In this document: positions 31,747 to 41,766 of the stretch, piece by piece | Numbering within the stretch: the first letter of the stretch is position 1 | Layout of the letters: each line of letters starts with the position of its first letter | Assembly (NCBI GenBank): GCA_024343425.1 | Contig: BRLC01000014.1 | Coordinates: 62,001 to 126,000 of the forward strand | DNA from: Rhizobiaceae bacterium MnEN-MB40S | GTDB lineage: Bacteria > Pseudomonadota > Alphaproteobacteria > Rhizobiales > Rhizobiaceae | Reading direction: 5' to 3' | Length of the DNA: 64,000 bases | Program-made: the position numbers and the translations under genes | The notes under the pieces: generated by a model | What the model was told of the DNA's origin: nothing | The model's database searches: none | What the model saw: the letters and a program-made list of their open reading frames with translations, nothing else

Positions 31747-33273
31747 CTACGCAGTTTCAAGCCAGGCCGCGACTTCCGGCGAAAAAACGTAGTCGTCGAA
31801 AGCTTCGACCGGAACACCACCTTCGACAAGCGCCCTTGCGCAGCCGACGTAATCCAGCGGCGCGGGATCGGCGATATCCTCCGCGTTCGAGGCGAATGAC
31901 AGCGTGCCAAGGACATTGTCGCCGAAACCGTGCTGTGTGCGCCAGTCGGCGCCGGCCTGCATGATCAGCCGCGTCATGGCGGCGTCTCCCTGAAAAACGG
32001 CGTGGTTCAAGGCCGTCGCATGCCACCCGGCCTTGACCTCTCGCGGCCAGCCGACCGCCAGCATCGTGCGGACAGCGTCGATCGCGCCGATGCCCGCAAG
32101 CTGCGGAAGCATCTGCAGTTGCGGCTGAGACAGGCGCGACACCATATCGGGATGATCGGCAAGAATGGAACGGGCCGCCGCCTCATCGCCGCGCGTGCAG
32201 GCGGCGACAAAGCGCTCTTCGTCGGTCGGGCTTTCCTCGACGCCAAGACCCCGGAGCAAGGAGACGACATCCTCGCGGCCATGAAGCATGGCCCAGCGAA
32301 AGACGCTGACGCCTTCGCGGTTTTCGGCGCGGGCATCGGCGCCCGCCTCAATCAGCAGCTTTATGTGATCCAGAGAACGTCCGCGCATGATCGCATGGTG
32401 CAGCCAGATATGCTCGTTCGGGTCGCCGCCATGATCGATGAGGAGTTTCAGCGCCTCCAGCCTGTCGTAGTCCAGCGCGCGCCCTACCGAGTTGGTTCCG
32501 GGAACCGTCGCGCCCGCCTCAAGAAGCAGTCGCGTGCAGGAGAGATCGCCTGTCTCCATGGAATGATAGAGGGATTCGTTGTCATCCGGATCGGCGCCCG
32601 CGTCGAGCAGCAGCTTCGTCATGCCTGCATGGTGGGTGACGCCGGCGGCTCCGTATAGCGGCGAAAGCGAACTGTCCTTGTGTTGCGGATCGGACCACCG
32701 GCCGTTGACGTCCGCGCCGTGTTTGAGGAGCAAACGGGCCGATGCGAGGAGATCGTCTTCACGATCGTTGTCGAGAATGAGTTTCGAATGCGCGACGGCG
32801 ACCAGCGGCGGCATGGCGAGAGGACCGCCCGTCTTCAGAGCAAAATCCGGATCGCGCTCAAGAATGTCACGCAGAACCGGAACATCGCCGAGGACGCACG
32901 CGACCCATGGATCGCCGGCAAACAGATCCGGCTCTTCTTCCATCAAGCGCATGGCGAGCCGGCGGCGGGCGGCGTTGCCTTCCAGCACAAGCCGCAACCA
33001 GTTCGCCAGCCTTTCGGCGCGATCACCGCGCTTCCACTCGACATACCGCTTCAACTGCGGCCAGGACGGGAACCCGTATTCACGGGCAATGACCGATTGG
33101 GCATTGTGAAGCCGCATCACCTTCGCGGTTGGCGCAACGCCGCCTCGCAAGGACGGCAACGCCTCGACAAAGCGGGCGATCGCTTCGGGGGTTTCAGCCC
33201 TGGCCGCTTTCAGCAGCTGCTTCGACTGCTTCTTGAGATGGTAAATATCCGGAGATGCGGGAAGGGTTTTCAT
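31747..33273 (-). CDS. Ankyrin-repeat protein
   Basis: 508 residues with at least five ankyrin-like units (for example SPLYGAAGVTHHAGMTKLLL, SLYHSMETGDLSCTRLLLEA, WLHHAIMRGRSLDHIKLLIE, SVFRWAMLHGREDVVSLLRG). The N-terminus (PDIYHLKKQSKQLLKAARA) recurs in a group of bacterial ankyrin proteins. No signal peptide. It converges on the TIGR03084 gene. A protein-binding role is likely; partner unknown. Confidence 0.8.
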   Translation of the reverse strand: MKTLPASPDIYHLKKQSKQLLKAARAETPEAIARFVEALPSLRGGVAPTAKVMRLHNAQSVIAREYGFPSWPQLKRYVEWKRGDRAERLANWLRLVLEGNAARRRLAMRLMEEEPDLFAGDPWVACVLGDVPVLRDILERDPDFALKTGGPLAMPPLVAVAHSKLILDNDREDDLLASARLLLKHGADVNGRWSDPQHKDSSLSPLYGAAGVTHHAGMTKLLLDAGADPDDNESLYHSMETGDLSCTRLLLEAGATVPGTNSVGRALDYDRLEALKLLIDHGGDPNEHIWLHHAIMRGRSLDHIKLLIEAGADARAENREGVSVFRWAMLHGREDVVSLLRGLGVEESPTDEERFVAACTRGDEAAARSILADHPDMVSRLSQPQLQMLPQLAGIGAIDAVRTMLAVGWPREVKAGWHATALNHAVFQGDAAMTRLIMQAGADWRTQHGFGDNVLGTLSFASNAEDIADPAPLDYVGCARALVEGGVPVEAFDDYVFSPEVAAWLETA

Positions 33274-33459
33274 GATGCCTCCATGTGCACAGGACCGAGA
33301 CCCGCAACCGGCTGCACCTGGGGCAGACGAATGTCATGAATGATCGAGCAGGCTGAACCTTTTCCGCGGGTCCGGAGGCATCTCGCTGGGCCAAGCGCAC
33401 TCTATTCGCTGCGGCGACGCGTGACAAGATGGAATTGAAAGTTAGGAAAATGCAATTAA

Positions 33460-33499
33460 ATCAATATCTTGAGATGCGATACTGAATCAAGATATTGAT
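33460..33499. promoter_or_regulatory. 13-bp inverted repeat, operator-like
   Basis: ATCAATATCTTGA (33460-33472) and TCAAGATATTGAT (33487-33499) are exact inverted copies over 14 bases. The TATCTTGA half-site is of the kind bound by MarR-type regulators. It lies 190 bp upstream of the ankyrin gene start; no regulator gene is adjacent. Confidence 0.45.
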
Positions 33500-33521
33500 A
33501 ACACAGAGCTTTTACGAAATC

Positions 33522-33701
33522 TGGCTTTGTTTCGGGAATCGACCGTTTCGCGTGTTTGGCTTTGTTTCGGGAATCTGATTTTCAGGCGTTCGCTGATTCA
33601 TCTTTCGCCACGCAGACGCGTGGCTGCTGGATGCCGGATCAAGTCCGGCAGGAGGGTTGGTGGTGGCGGGTGTTTCACAATCTGGCTTTGTTTCGGGAAT
33701 C
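33522..33701 (+). repeat. Three direct repeats of a 19-bp unit
   Basis: TGGCTTTGTTTCGGGAATC occurs exactly at 33522-33540, 33557-33575 and 33683-33701. Copies two and three share a further TTCAGGCGT nine to eleven bases downstream. Spacings (35 and 126) are irregular, so this is not a CRISPR. Origin unknown. Confidence 0.75.
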
Positions 33702-33795
33702 CGGGTGTTCAGGCGTCAGGGGCCCGGTCGCTCGCGGGTTTCGCTGCACGTCTTATAGCACAAATCGCTGGAAATTTCAGCAGGAGAATTCGTAT

Positions 33796-33822
33796 CGCCC
33801 TGTCCGTGTTCGGGACAGGGCG
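33796..33822 (-). terminator. Hairpin after gcdH
   Basis: CGCCCTGTCC and GGACAGGGCG pair over 7 bases, 17 nt beyond the gcdH stop. No T run follows, so termination strength is uncertain. Confidence 0.5.
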
Positions 33823-33838
33823 CGTATTCAGGCAGGGA

Positions 33839-35053
33839 TCAGAAGAACGCCTGCAAGCCGGTCTGGGCGCGGCCGAGGATCAGTGCATGGACGTCGTGCG
33901 CGCCTTCATAGGTGTTGACGGTTTCCAGATTGCACATGTGGCGCATGACCTGGAATTCCTCGGATATGCCGTTGCCGCCGTGCATGTCGCGCGCCATGCG
34001 GGCGATCTCCAGAGCCTTGCCGCAATTGTTGCGCTTGACGATCGAGATCATCTCCGGCGCGGCCTGGGCCTCGTCCATCAACCGGCCGACGCGCAGCGCG
34101 CCCTGAAGACCGAGAGAGATCTCGGTCTGCATGTCTGCGAGCTTCTTCTGGAAGAGCTGGGTCTGCGCAAGCGGACGACCGAACTGCTTCCGGTCGAGAC
34201 CGTACTGACGCGCCGCATGCCAGCAGAATTCGCCGGCGCCGAGCGCGCCCCAGGCAATGCCGTAGCGCGCGCGATTGAGGCAGCCGAACGGGCCCTTCAG
34301 GCCTTCGACATTGGGGAGAAGCGCGTCTTCAGACACCTCGACATTGTCGAGCACGATCTCGCCTGTGATCGAAGCCCGGAGCGACAGCTTACCTTCGATC
34401 TTGGGCGCCGACAGGCCCTTCATGCCCTTTTCGAGCACGAACCCGCGGATCTTGCCGTCATGCGCCTCGGACTTCGCCCAGACGACGAAGACATCGGCGA
34501 TCGGCGAGTTGGAAATCCACATCTTGGCGCCGGACAGGCTGTAGCCGCCGTCGATCTTCTTTGCACGGGTCTTCATGCCGCCCGGATCGGATCCGGCGTC
34601 GGGCTCCGTCAGACCGAAACAGCCGATGGACGTGCCCGCGGCAAGGCCTGGCAGATATTTCTTGCGCTGTTCTTCCGAGCCATAGGCGTAGATCGGATAC
34701 ATCACGAGCGACGACTGAACCGACATCATCGAGCGGTAGCCGGAATCGACGCGCTCGACTTCGCGGGCGACCAGGCCGTAGGACACGTAGCCTGCGCCGA
34801 TGCCGCCATAAGCTTCCGGAATGGTGACGCCGAGCAGCCCCATCTCGCCCATTTCGGCGAAGATACCGGGATCGGTCTTCTCTTCGCGATAGGCTTCGAT
34901 CACGCGCGGCTGGAGCTTTTCCTGCGCATAGGCGTGCGCGGATTCGCGGATCATCCGTTCGTCGTCGGTAAGCTGGTCGTCCAGACGAAACGGATCGGAC
35001 CAGTTGAAGGAACCGAGCGACGGGCTGTCCTTCTGTTTCAACTGAATATTCAT
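33839..35053 (-). CDS. gcdH: Glutaryl-CoA dehydrogenase
   Basis: 404 residues, acyl-CoA dehydrogenase fold. The family marks of glutaryl-CoA dehydrogenase are present: [36 protein letters not shown] and the end [15 protein letters not shown] with catalytic Glu383. It converts glutaryl-CoA to crotonyl-CoA and CO2 with FAD, in lysine, tryptophan and benzoyl-type breakdown. GGGAG precedes the ATG. It stands alone, 191 bp after the D-amino-acid operon. Confidence 0.9.
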   Translation of the reverse strand: MNIQLKQKDSPSLGSFNWSDPFRLDDQLTDDERMIRESAHAYAQEKLQPRVIEAYREEKTDPGIFAEMGEMGLLGVTIPEAYGGIGAGYVSYGLVAREVERVDSGYRSMMSVQSSLVMYPIYAYGSEEQRKKYLPGLAAGTSIGCFGLTEPDAGSDPGGMKTRAKKIDGGYSLSGAKMWISNSPIADVFVVWAKSEAHDGKIRGFVLEKGMKGLSAPKIEGKLSLRASITGEIVLDNVEVSEDALLPNVEGLKGPFGCLNRARYGIAWGALGAGEFCWHAARQYGLDRKQFGRPLAQTQLFQKKLADMQTEISLGLQGALRVGRLMDEAQAAPEMISIVKRNNCGKALEIARMARDMHGGNGISEEFQVMRHMCNLETVNTYEGAHDVHALILGRAQTGLQAFF

Positions 35054-35244
35054 GGGGGATCTCCCTTACGCAGGTCTTGTCACAAAATACCGCGAGACGC
35101 CCTGAAACACTATCCACAATACGCAGAGCAGTGCTTGCCGGCTGCAAAATTACTTTCGCATCACGTGGCGGAATTCATCTGGACGTATCTGCACCGCATT
35201 CCCCGGAAAGTAAACCGGGACTGCGCACAAACGACAAGACGCGA

Positions 35245-36099
35245 TCAGATGGCGGCCTGGCGCATCTTGTCGATATAGACCGAACGCAGGCGCGTAGCGA
35301 CCGGCCCGGGCTTGCCGTCGCCGATCGGTTTGCCGTCGATTTCCACGGCGGGCAAGACGAAACCGGACGCCGAGGTTGAAAACGCCTCGACGGCGCTTTC
35401 GGCTTCCTCGACACTGAACGGGCGCTCCTCGATCTTCATCTGCAGGTCCCGCGCGCATTCGAGGACAGCCTGCCGGGTGATGCCGCTGAGGATGAGGCTT
35501 GAAATATCCCTCGTAACGATCGTCCCGTCGGACGTCACGATATAGGCGTTATTGGACGAGCCTTCCGTCACGAAACCGTCGCGCACCAGCCAGGCGTCAT
35601 CTGCGCCTTTCGCCTTCGCCTCCATCTTGGCGAGCGACGGATAGAGCAGCTGCACGGTCTTGATGTCGCAACGGCTCCAGCGCTTGTCTTCGATGGTGAT
35701 GACCTTCTGGCCCCTGGCGGCGAGCGCGCTTTCCATCAGCGGCTTCTTCTGCGTGAACAGCACCACAGTTGGCGGCGTGTCTTCGGGAGGAAACACGAAA
35801 TCCCTGTCCGCGGCGCCGCGCGTGACCTGGAGATAAATCATGCCTTCGTCGATATCGTTGCGCTCAATGAGTTCGCGATGGATGGCGAGCAGGTCCTCGT
35901 CGCTCAGGTCGAGGCGCATATCCAGTTCGCCGAGCGAGCGGCGCAACCGCTTGCAGTGTCCGCCGAAATCGATGAGCTTGCCGTCAAGAACCGAGGTGAC
36001 CTCATAGACGCCGTCGGCGAACAGAAAGCCGCGATCGAAAACCGAGACCTTCGCCTGATCTTCCGGCACATAGTCGCCGTTGACGTAGACTGTACGCAT
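35245..36099 (-). CDS. dat: D-amino-acid transaminase
   Basis: 284 residues, fold-type IV PLP enzyme. FDRGFLFADGVYEV near the start, Lys147 in CDIKTVQLLYPSL as the PLP lysine, and EGSSNNAYIV are the D-amino-acid transaminase marks. It interconverts D-amino acids and 2-oxo acids, mainly D-Ala and D-Glu. The gene begins four bases after dgcA, so it belongs to the same operon. Confidence 0.87.
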   Translation of the reverse strand: MRTVYVNGDYVPEDQAKVSVFDRGFLFADGVYEVTSVLDGKLIDFGGHCKRLRRSLGELDMRLDLSDEDLLAIHRELIERNDIDEGMIYLQVTRGAADRDFVFPPEDTPPTVVLFTQKKPLMESALAARGQKVITIEDKRWSRCDIKTVQLLYPSLAKMEAKAKGADDAWLVRDGFVTEGSSNNAYIVTSDGTIVTRDISSLILSGITRQAVLECARDLQMKIEERPFSVEEAESAVEAFSTSASGFVLPAVEIDGKPIGDGKPGPVATRLRSVYIDKMRQAAI

Positions 36100-36102
36100 T
36101 CT

Positions 36103-37089
36103 TCAACCCCATAATTCCGGTTCGGACGGGCAGACGCCGCCATCTCTGTACACAAGTGGATGATCACGATCTTCAGCGAGCAAAAGGGGGCCGTCCAGAT
36201 CGACGATGTCGACGCCCTGGGCCACAAGAACGGCCGGCGCCATGGCGAGCGACGAACCGACCATGCATCCCACCATGATCGCGTAGCCGGCGGCCAGCGC
36301 CTCTTCCTTCAAAAGCAGGGCTTCGGTGAGGCCGCCTGTCTTGTCGAGCTTGATGTTGACCATGTCGTATTTGCCGACGAGCGACGGCAGGCTGGAGCGA
36401 TCGTGGCAGCTTTCATCGGCGCAGACCGGCAGAATGCGGTCGAGTTCCAGCAGCGCATCGTCTTTGCCCGCCGGCAGCGGCTGCTCGACCATGCGCACGC
36501 CAAGGCGCAGCAGTTCCGGCGCAAGGCTGCGATAGGTCTCGACGCTCCAGCCCTCATTGGCGTCGACAATGATGGCTGTTTCCGGCGCCCCTTCCCGGAC
36601 GGCTTTGATGCGATCGATATCGCCCTCTCCCCCGAGCTTGATCTTGAGCAGCGGGCGATGCGCATTCTTGCGCGCCTTTTCCCGCATCACGTCGGGCGCT
36701 TCCAGCGACAGGGTGAAGGCGGTCGTCACGGGCTCGGGCGGCGTCAGGCCGGCGAGTTCGTAGACGCGTTTACCGGATTGTTTCGCCTCAAGATCCCACA
36801 AGGCGCAATCAAGGGCGTTGCGGGCCGCGCCTACCGGCAGCAACGACTGCAACTCGGCGCGCGCAGCGCCCGCCTCGATGTCCGGCTGAAGCGCCTTGAT
36901 GGCCGCGATAACGCCGCCCACCGTCTCGTCATAGCGCGCATAGGGCACGCATTCGCCGAAACCTGTATGACCGTCTTCCGTGATCGAAACCGTAATCACG
37001 TTCGCCTGATCGCGCGATCCACGCGAAATGGTGAACGTCTCCGCAAGGCGAAATACGGTTTCCTCGACCCCAAGACTGCGTATGGTCAT
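36103..37089 (-). CDS. dgcA: N-acetyl-D-glutamate racemase DgcA (enolase superfamily)
   Basis: 328 residues of the dipeptide-epimerase branch: catalytic K149-x-K151, metal ligands D176, E202 and D225, and K247 on the other face. Alone this would be called L-Ala-D/L-Glu epimerase; beside dgcN it fits the DgcA enzyme that turns N-acetyl-D-Glu into N-acetyl-L-Glu. It overlaps the dgcN stop by ATGA. Confidence 0.82.
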   Translation of the reverse strand: MTIRSLGVEETVFRLAETFTISRGSRDQANVITVSITEDGHTGFGECVPYARYDETVGGVIAAIKALQPDIEAGAARAELQSLLPVGAARNALDCALWDLEAKQSGKRVYELAGLTPPEPVTTAFTLSLEAPDVMREKARKNAHRPLLKIKLGGEGDIDRIKAVREGAPETAIIVDANEGWSVETYRSLAPELLRLGVRMVEQPLPAGKDDALLELDRILPVCADESCHDRSSLPSLVGKYDMVNIKLDKTGGLTEALLLKEEALAAGYAIMVGCMVGSSLAMAPAVLVAQGVDIVDLDGPLLLAEDRDHPLVYRDGGVCPSEPELWG

Positions 37090-38081
37090 GCCAGGGCGTC
37101 CGCGAGCTTGCCCGCTCCCTGCCGGAATGGATCGACGGTCGGAAGCTGCATTCTCTGCTCCACTTCGGCGATATAGGCGGCCGCCTTCTCGTCATCCATG
37201 GCCGATGTATTGAGCGATACGCCGATCACCTTGCAATCCGGATTGACGATCCTGGCCATCTGAAGCGCCACGTCTTGCAGCGTCTCCAGGCTCGGGAGCG
37301 TGTAGTCCGGCAAGCCGCGCATATGCGGCCGGAAGGGCTCGTCGCACAGGATCAGCGCATCGGGCTGTCCGCCATGGATGAGCGCCAGCGTAACGCCGGA
37401 ATAGGATGCGTGGAACAGGCTCCCCTGCCCCTCGATCAGATCCCAGTGATCGGGATCGTTGTCCGGCGTGAGGTATTCGATCGAACCGGCCATGAAATCC
37501 GCAATCACCGCGTCGAGCGGCACGCCGTCGCCGGTGATCAGGATACCTGTCTGGCCGGTCGCGCGGAACGTGGCCTTCATGCCGCGTTCGTGCATCGCCT
37601 TTTCCATGGACAGGGCGGTGTACATCTTGCCGACCGAGCAATCGGTGCCGACGGCGAGGCATCTCTTGCCCGTGCGTTTCTTGCCATTGGCGATCGGATA
37701 TTTGACCGAGGGCAGACGAACGTCATGCAGCTTGCGCCCCTGGCTTGCCGCCAGTTGCGCCAGTTCCGGCTCGTCGCGCAGCAGATTGTGCAGGCCCGAG
37801 GCCAGATCCATGCCGGCTTCCAGCGCCTCCTTCAGGACTGTTTTCCAGCTTTCGGAAATAACGCCGCCGCGGTTGGCGACGCCGATCACCAAGGTGCGCG
37901 CGCCCCTGGCCTTGGCCTCCTCGATCGTCAGATCGGGAATTTTCAGGTTCGCGTTGCAGCCTTCCAGCCGCAATTGTCCGACGGCGAGTTCCGGTCGCCA
38001 GTCCTTGATGCCCTGTGCAACCTTGGCCGCCAGTGAATCGGGCGCATCGCCCAGGAACAGTAGATAGGGGGTATCAAGCAA
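37086..38081 (-). CDS. dgcN: D-glutamate N-acetyltransferase DgcN (DUF1611 type)
   Basis: 331 residues with a P-loop-like GTDCSVGKMYTALSME and the DUF1611 layout (N-terminal Rossmann-like part, TGQTGILITGDGVPLDAVIA, IEGQGSLFHASYSGV). The start is TTG with GGAG 6 nt upstream. Members paired with DgcA acetylate D-Glu as the first step of its breakdown. It is the first gene of the operon. Confidence 0.82.
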   Translation of the reverse strand: MLDTPYLLFLGDAPDSLAAKVAQGIKDWRPELAVGQLRLEGCNANLKIPDLTIEEAKARGARTLVIGVANRGGVISESWKTVLKEALEAGMDLASGLHNLLRDEPELAQLAASQGRKLHDVRLPSVKYPIANGKKRTGKRCLAVGTDCSVGKMYTALSMEKAMHERGMKATFRATGQTGILITGDGVPLDAVIADFMAGSIEYLTPDNDPDHWDLIEGQGSLFHASYSGVTLALIHGGQPDALILCDEPFRPHMRGLPDYTLPSLETLQDVALQMARIVNPDCKVIGVSLNTSAMDDEKAAAYIAEVEQRMQLPTVDPFRQGAGKLADALA

Positions 38082-38168
38082 TGCAGGCTCCGATGTTAGA
38101 AATCAGTATGAATCGGCGCCAGCATTGCATCTTTCCCCGACAAGGCAAGAGCGATTTTTTGCAATGCA

Positions 38169-39479
38169 TCAAACGTAGCGATTGACGACATTCTCCAGAT
38201 ATTCCTGCCGGCCGGATTTCGGCTGCGGATTGACGTCCGACTGCTCCACGTAAGAGGCGATGTCTTCGAGCGAATAATCGCCGTTCAGCATCTTCTGCGC
38301 CTCCTCGCCCTGCCAGCCGGAGTAGCGGTCGGCGACAAAGCCGGACAGGACGCCGTCCTCGATCATTTTCGCAGCGGCCTTAAGGCCGCGCGCGCAACAG
38401 TCCATGCCGCCGATATGAGCGATCAGAAGATCATCCGGTTCGATCGACTGACGCCGCAGCTTGGCGTCGAAATTGGTGCCGCCGGTCGTGAAGCCGCCGG
38501 CCTGCAGGATATGGTAATAGGCGACCGCCATTTCCGGGACGTTGTTCGGGAACTGGTCGGTGTCCCAGCCGGACTGGTAGTCGTTGCGGTTCATGTCGAT
38601 CGATCCGAGCAGACCGAGGGCGGCGGCCGTCGCAAGTTCATGCTCGAAGGAATGGCCGGCAAGGATCGCGTGGCCCTGCTCGATATTCATCTTGACCTCG
38701 CCTTCCAGGCCGTAACGCTTCAGGAAGCCGTAGACGGTTGACACGTCGAAATCGTACTGGTGCTTGGTCGGCTCCTGCGGCTTCGGCTCGACGAGGATTT
38801 CGCCCTTGAAGCCGATCTTGTGCTTGTACTCGACCACCATGTTGAGGAAGCGTCCCATCTGGTCGAGTTCCTGGCCGATATTGGTGTTGAGCAGCGTCTC
38901 GTATCCCTCGCGACCGCCCCAAAGCACGTAATTCTCGCCTCCGAGCCGGTGGGTAACGTCCATGCAGGTCTTCACCGTCGCCGCTCCGAAGGCGAAGACA
39001 TCCGGATCGGGATTGGTGGCGGCGCCCGCCATGTAGCGCTTGTGAGAGAACAGGTTGGCCGTACCCCAGAGAAGCTTGACGCCGGTCTCCGCCTGCTTTT
39101 CCTCGAAATAATCGGCGATGGCGTTCAGATTGCTGGTGTTTTCCGCGAAACTGTCGCCTTCCGGGCGGACATCCGCATCGTGAAAACAGTAGAAAGGCGA
39201 ACGCAGCAACGTGAACATGTCAAAGGCGACATCCGCCTTCTGTCTCGCCAGATCCAGCGTGTCTCCGAACCAGGGCCGATCGAAGGTCTGGCCGCCGAAC
39301 GGGTCGAGGCCCGGCCAGACGAAATTGTGCCAGTAGCAGACGGCGAAGCGCAGATGGTCTTCCATGCGCTTGCCCATGACGATCTCGTCCGGATTGTAGT
39401 AGCGGAACGCCAACGGGTTCGTGCTGTCTGCCCCTTCATAGGAAACAGGATCAATATCTCCAAAATAGCGCGTGCTCAT
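38169..39479 (-). CDS. xylA: Xylose isomerase
   Basis: 436 residues, the usual class II length. Metal-site and catalytic regions are present ([58 protein letters not shown]). ATG 39479 is better spaced from GGAG than ATG 39485. It converts D-xylose to D-xylulose. Last gene of the xylFHGBA operon, directly after xylB. Confidence 0.95.
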   Translation of the reverse strand: MSTRYFGDIDPVSYEGADSTNPLAFRYYNPDEIVMGKRMEDHLRFAVCYWHNFVWPGLDPFGGQTFDRPWFGDTLDLARQKADVAFDMFTLLRSPFYCFHDADVRPEGDSFAENTSNLNAIADYFEEKQAETGVKLLWGTANLFSHKRYMAGAATNPDPDVFAFGAATVKTCMDVTHRLGGENYVLWGGREGYETLLNTNIGQELDQMGRFLNMVVEYKHKIGFKGEILVEPKPQEPTKHQYDFDVSTVYGFLKRYGLEGEVKMNIEQGHAILAGHSFEHELATAAALGLLGSIDMNRNDYQSGWDTDQFPNNVPEMAVAYYHILQAGGFTTGGTNFDAKLRRQSIEPDDLLIAHIGGMDCCARGLKAAAKMIEDGVLSGFVADRYSGWQGEEAQKMLNGDYSLEDIASYVEQSDVNPQPKSGRQEYLENVVNRYV

Positions 39480-39481
39480 TC

Positions 39482-40927
39482 TCATATACTCCGCAATGCC
39501 GGGTAGGTTTTTCGATAGGTCTGATAGGCTTCGCCGAACGCGTCGGTAAGCGCGCGCTCCGGTTCGATCGTGTGTTCCACGGCCGGCATGGCGCAGGTCG
39601 CCGCGGGATCGGCGCCTTCGGCTGCGAGCATGCCGAGACGCGCCGCGCCAAACGCCGCGCCCACTTCGCCGGCTGCCGGAACGTCGATCGGCACGTCGAG
39701 CAAAGTCGCCACCGTCTTCAGCCAGTAGTCCGATCGCGAACCGCCGCCGCTGGCGATCAGCCTGTCGATGCGGGTGCCGGCCGCGGCAAGCGCCTCGATG
39801 CAGTCGCGGAAGGCGAAGGCGACGCCCTGCAGGATCGCAGCGGTGATGGCCGGCCGGTCGGTTCCATGCGAAATGCCGGTCAGCGCGCCGCGGATATGCG
39901 CATCGTTGTGGGGCGTGCGCTCGCCGGAAAGATAGGGCAGGAAAATCGCGGCAGGTCCGCGCAGGTCGCCGCCCAGTTCGCTCGTCAACTCGCTGGCCGA
40001 CTTGCCGGTGACGCCGGAAAACCAGTTGAGCGTATCAGTGGCGGACAGGATGACGCCCATCTGGTGCCAGCTTGCCGGAACGGCGTGGCAAAAGGTGTGG
40101 ACTGCGCTTTCGGCGTTCGGCCGATAGGCGCTGTTCGCCGCGAACACGACGCCGGAGGTGCCGAGCGACAGGAAGGCGGAGCCCTCCTGGAGAATGCCCA
40201 TGCCGATTGCGGTCGCCGCATTGTCTCCGGCGCCGCCGGCGACTGTGACGGGATGCGAAAGGCCCCATTCGGAAGCCAGTTCGGAACGCAGCATGCCGCT
40301 CGCATCTGATCCTTCGACGAGACGCGGCATCTGGCCTGCGTCCATGAAAGAGGCCTCCAGCAGAGCATCGGACCATTTTCGCGCGCTGACGTCGAGCCAG
40401 CTTGTGCCCGCCGCATCGGACATTTCCGAAACATGCTCGCCGGTGAGCCACAGGCGCATATAATCCTTTGGAAGGAGAACCTTCGCGGTCTTGTCGAATA
40501 TCTCAGGCTCGTTGTTGCGGACCCAGACAAGCTTGGGCGCAGTAAAGCCTGGAAAGACGATATTGCCGGAAATCTCGCGAAAGCGCGGATCAGCGTCGAG
40601 TTCTGCGGCTTCCCTGTAGCTGCGCGTGTCGTTCCACAGGATGCAGGGGCGCAGAACATTGTCGCTTTCGTCAAGCAGCGTGGCGCCATGCATCTGCCCG
40701 GACAAACCGATGCCGCGGACGGCGGAAAAGGCGTCCGGATGGGCGCTGCGCAACTCCGCCACGGCCTTTTTCGTGGCCTCGATCCAGTGCGCGGGATCCT
40801 GCTCCGACCAGCCCGAGGCCGGTCGCGAAACGTCCAGCGGAGCGGTCGCCGATCCTGCGATCGACTGGTCCGCGCCAATCAGCAGCGCCTTGACACCGGA
40901 CGTGCCCAGATCAAATCCCAGATACAT
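39482..40927 (-). CDS. xylB: Xylulokinase
   Basis: 481 residues, FGGY kinase: [15 protein letters not shown] phosphate loop, [34 protein letters not shown] and [13 protein letters not shown]. Phosphorylates D-xylulose for the pentose phosphate pathway. Coupled to xylA downstream and 33 bp after xylG. Confidence 0.95.
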   Translation of the reverse strand: MYLGFDLGTSGVKALLIGADQSIAGSATAPLDVSRPASGWSEQDPAHWIEATKKAVAELRSAHPDAFSAVRGIGLSGQMHGATLLDESDNVLRPCILWNDTRSYREAAELDADPRFREISGNIVFPGFTAPKLVWVRNNEPEIFDKTAKVLLPKDYMRLWLTGEHVSEMSDAAGTSWLDVSARKWSDALLEASFMDAGQMPRLVEGSDASGMLRSELASEWGLSHPVTVAGGAGDNAATAIGMGILQEGSAFLSLGTSGVVFAANSAYRPNAESAVHTFCHAVPASWHQMGVILSATDTLNWFSGVTGKSASELTSELGGDLRGPAAIFLPYLSGERTPHNDAHIRGALTGISHGTDRPAITAAILQGVAFAFRDCIEALAAAGTRIDRLIASGGGSRSDYWLKTVATLLDVPIDVPAAGEVGAAFGAARLGMLAAEGADPAATCAMPAVEHTIEPERALTDAFGEAYQTYRKTYPALRSI

Positions 40928-40960
40928 GCTTCCTCCAATAGATTTAACGCCACGCCGCCG

Positions 40961-41749
40961 TCAGGCGGCGAGCGCGCCAGGACCAGGCTGAGCGCCGGGC
41001 GGACATTTTCCAGCGATGATCATGCCAAGCACCTCGTCCTTGGTGACGTCCGTGGTTTTGGCATAGCCCACGAACTGGCCGTTTTTCATGACGGCGACAC
41101 GGTCGGCGAGGTCGAAAACGTCGTGAATGTCGTGGCTGATCAGGAAAATGCCGATGCCTTCAGCCTTCAACTGCAGGATAAGATCGGCGACCTGCGCCGT
41201 CTCCTCCGGCCCAAGCGCCGCGGTCGGCTCGTCCATGATCAGGATGCGCGCATTGAACAGGATCGCGCGGGCGATCGCCACGGACTGCCGCTGGCCGCCC
41301 GACAGCGCCTTGACCGGCTCTTTGAAACGCTGGAAACGCGGATTGAGCCGGCCCATGACCTCGCGCGCCCTGGCCTCCATCGCCACGTCGTCGAGCGTGC
41401 CCCAGGCGGTCATCAGTTCGCGCCCGAGATAGAGATTGGCCGCGGTGTCGACATTGTCGGCGAGCGCCAGGGTCTGATAGATCGTCTCGATGCCGTAGGC
41501 CTTGGCGTCGCGCGGATTGTTGATCGTCGCGGGCTTGCCATCGATGGAAATCGTGCCGCCGTCGCGCTGATAGGCGCCGGAAAGAATCTTGATCAGGGTC
41601 GATTTACCGGCGCCGTTGTGGCCGAGCAGGCCGACGACCTCGCCCGGGAAGAGATCGACAGTCGCATCGTCGACGGCGTGAATGCCGCCGAAGGAGATGC
41701 TGACATTGTTCATTTCAACGAGGGCTGTTGCTGAGGTCTGCGTATTCAT
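40961..41749 (-). CDS. xylG: Xylose ABC transporter ATP-binding protein
   Basis: 262 residues from ATG 41749 with GGGAG upstream: Walker [10 protein letters not shown], signature LSGGQRQ, Walker [14 protein letters not shown]-loop LISHD. It is a single nucleotide-binding domain; the enterobacterial XylG has two in one chain. It would act as a homodimer on XylH. The longer frame upstream overlaps xylH and is not used. Confidence 0.9.
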   Translation of the reverse strand: MNTQTSATALVEMNNVSISFGGIHAVDDATVDLFPGEVVGLLGHNGAGKSTLIKILSGAYQRDGGTISIDGKPATINNPRDAKAYGIETIYQTLALADNVDTAANLYLGRELMTAWGTLDDVAMEARAREVMGRLNPRFQRFKEPVKALSGGQRQSVAIARAILFNARILIMDEPTAALGPEETAQVADLILQLKAEGIGIFLISHDIHDVFDLADRVAVMKNGQFVGYAKTTDVTKDEVLGMIIAGKCPPGAQPGPGALAA

Positions 41750-41766
41750 TGTCAGATCTCCCGAAT

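Larger units (their letters stand above)
33274..33838. other. Repeat-rich intergenic region
   Basis: No gene is seen in this 565-base stretch. It holds the likely promoter of the ankyrin gene, a 13-bp inverted repeat, three copies of a 19-bp direct repeat, a GCCGGATCAAGTCCGGC hairpin (about 33632-33648) of a kind scattered in alphaproteobacterial genomes, and a hairpin after gcdH. Each is listed where it can be placed. Confidence 0.5.

Noticed and set aside
33522..33701. CRISPR-like array
   Set aside because: Only three copies of a 19-bp unit, with spacers of 16 and 107 bases and no cas genes.
33527..35278. Plus-strand open frame of 583 codons
   Set aside because: It lies antisense to gcdH, whose product is a full, clearly recognised dehydrogenase. 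The translation has the His/Arg/Asp-rich look of an antisense frame in GC-rich DNA and no domain.
36160..37176. Plus-strand open frame of 338 codons
   Set aside because: Antisense to dgcA and part of dgcN; composition typical of a shadow frame.
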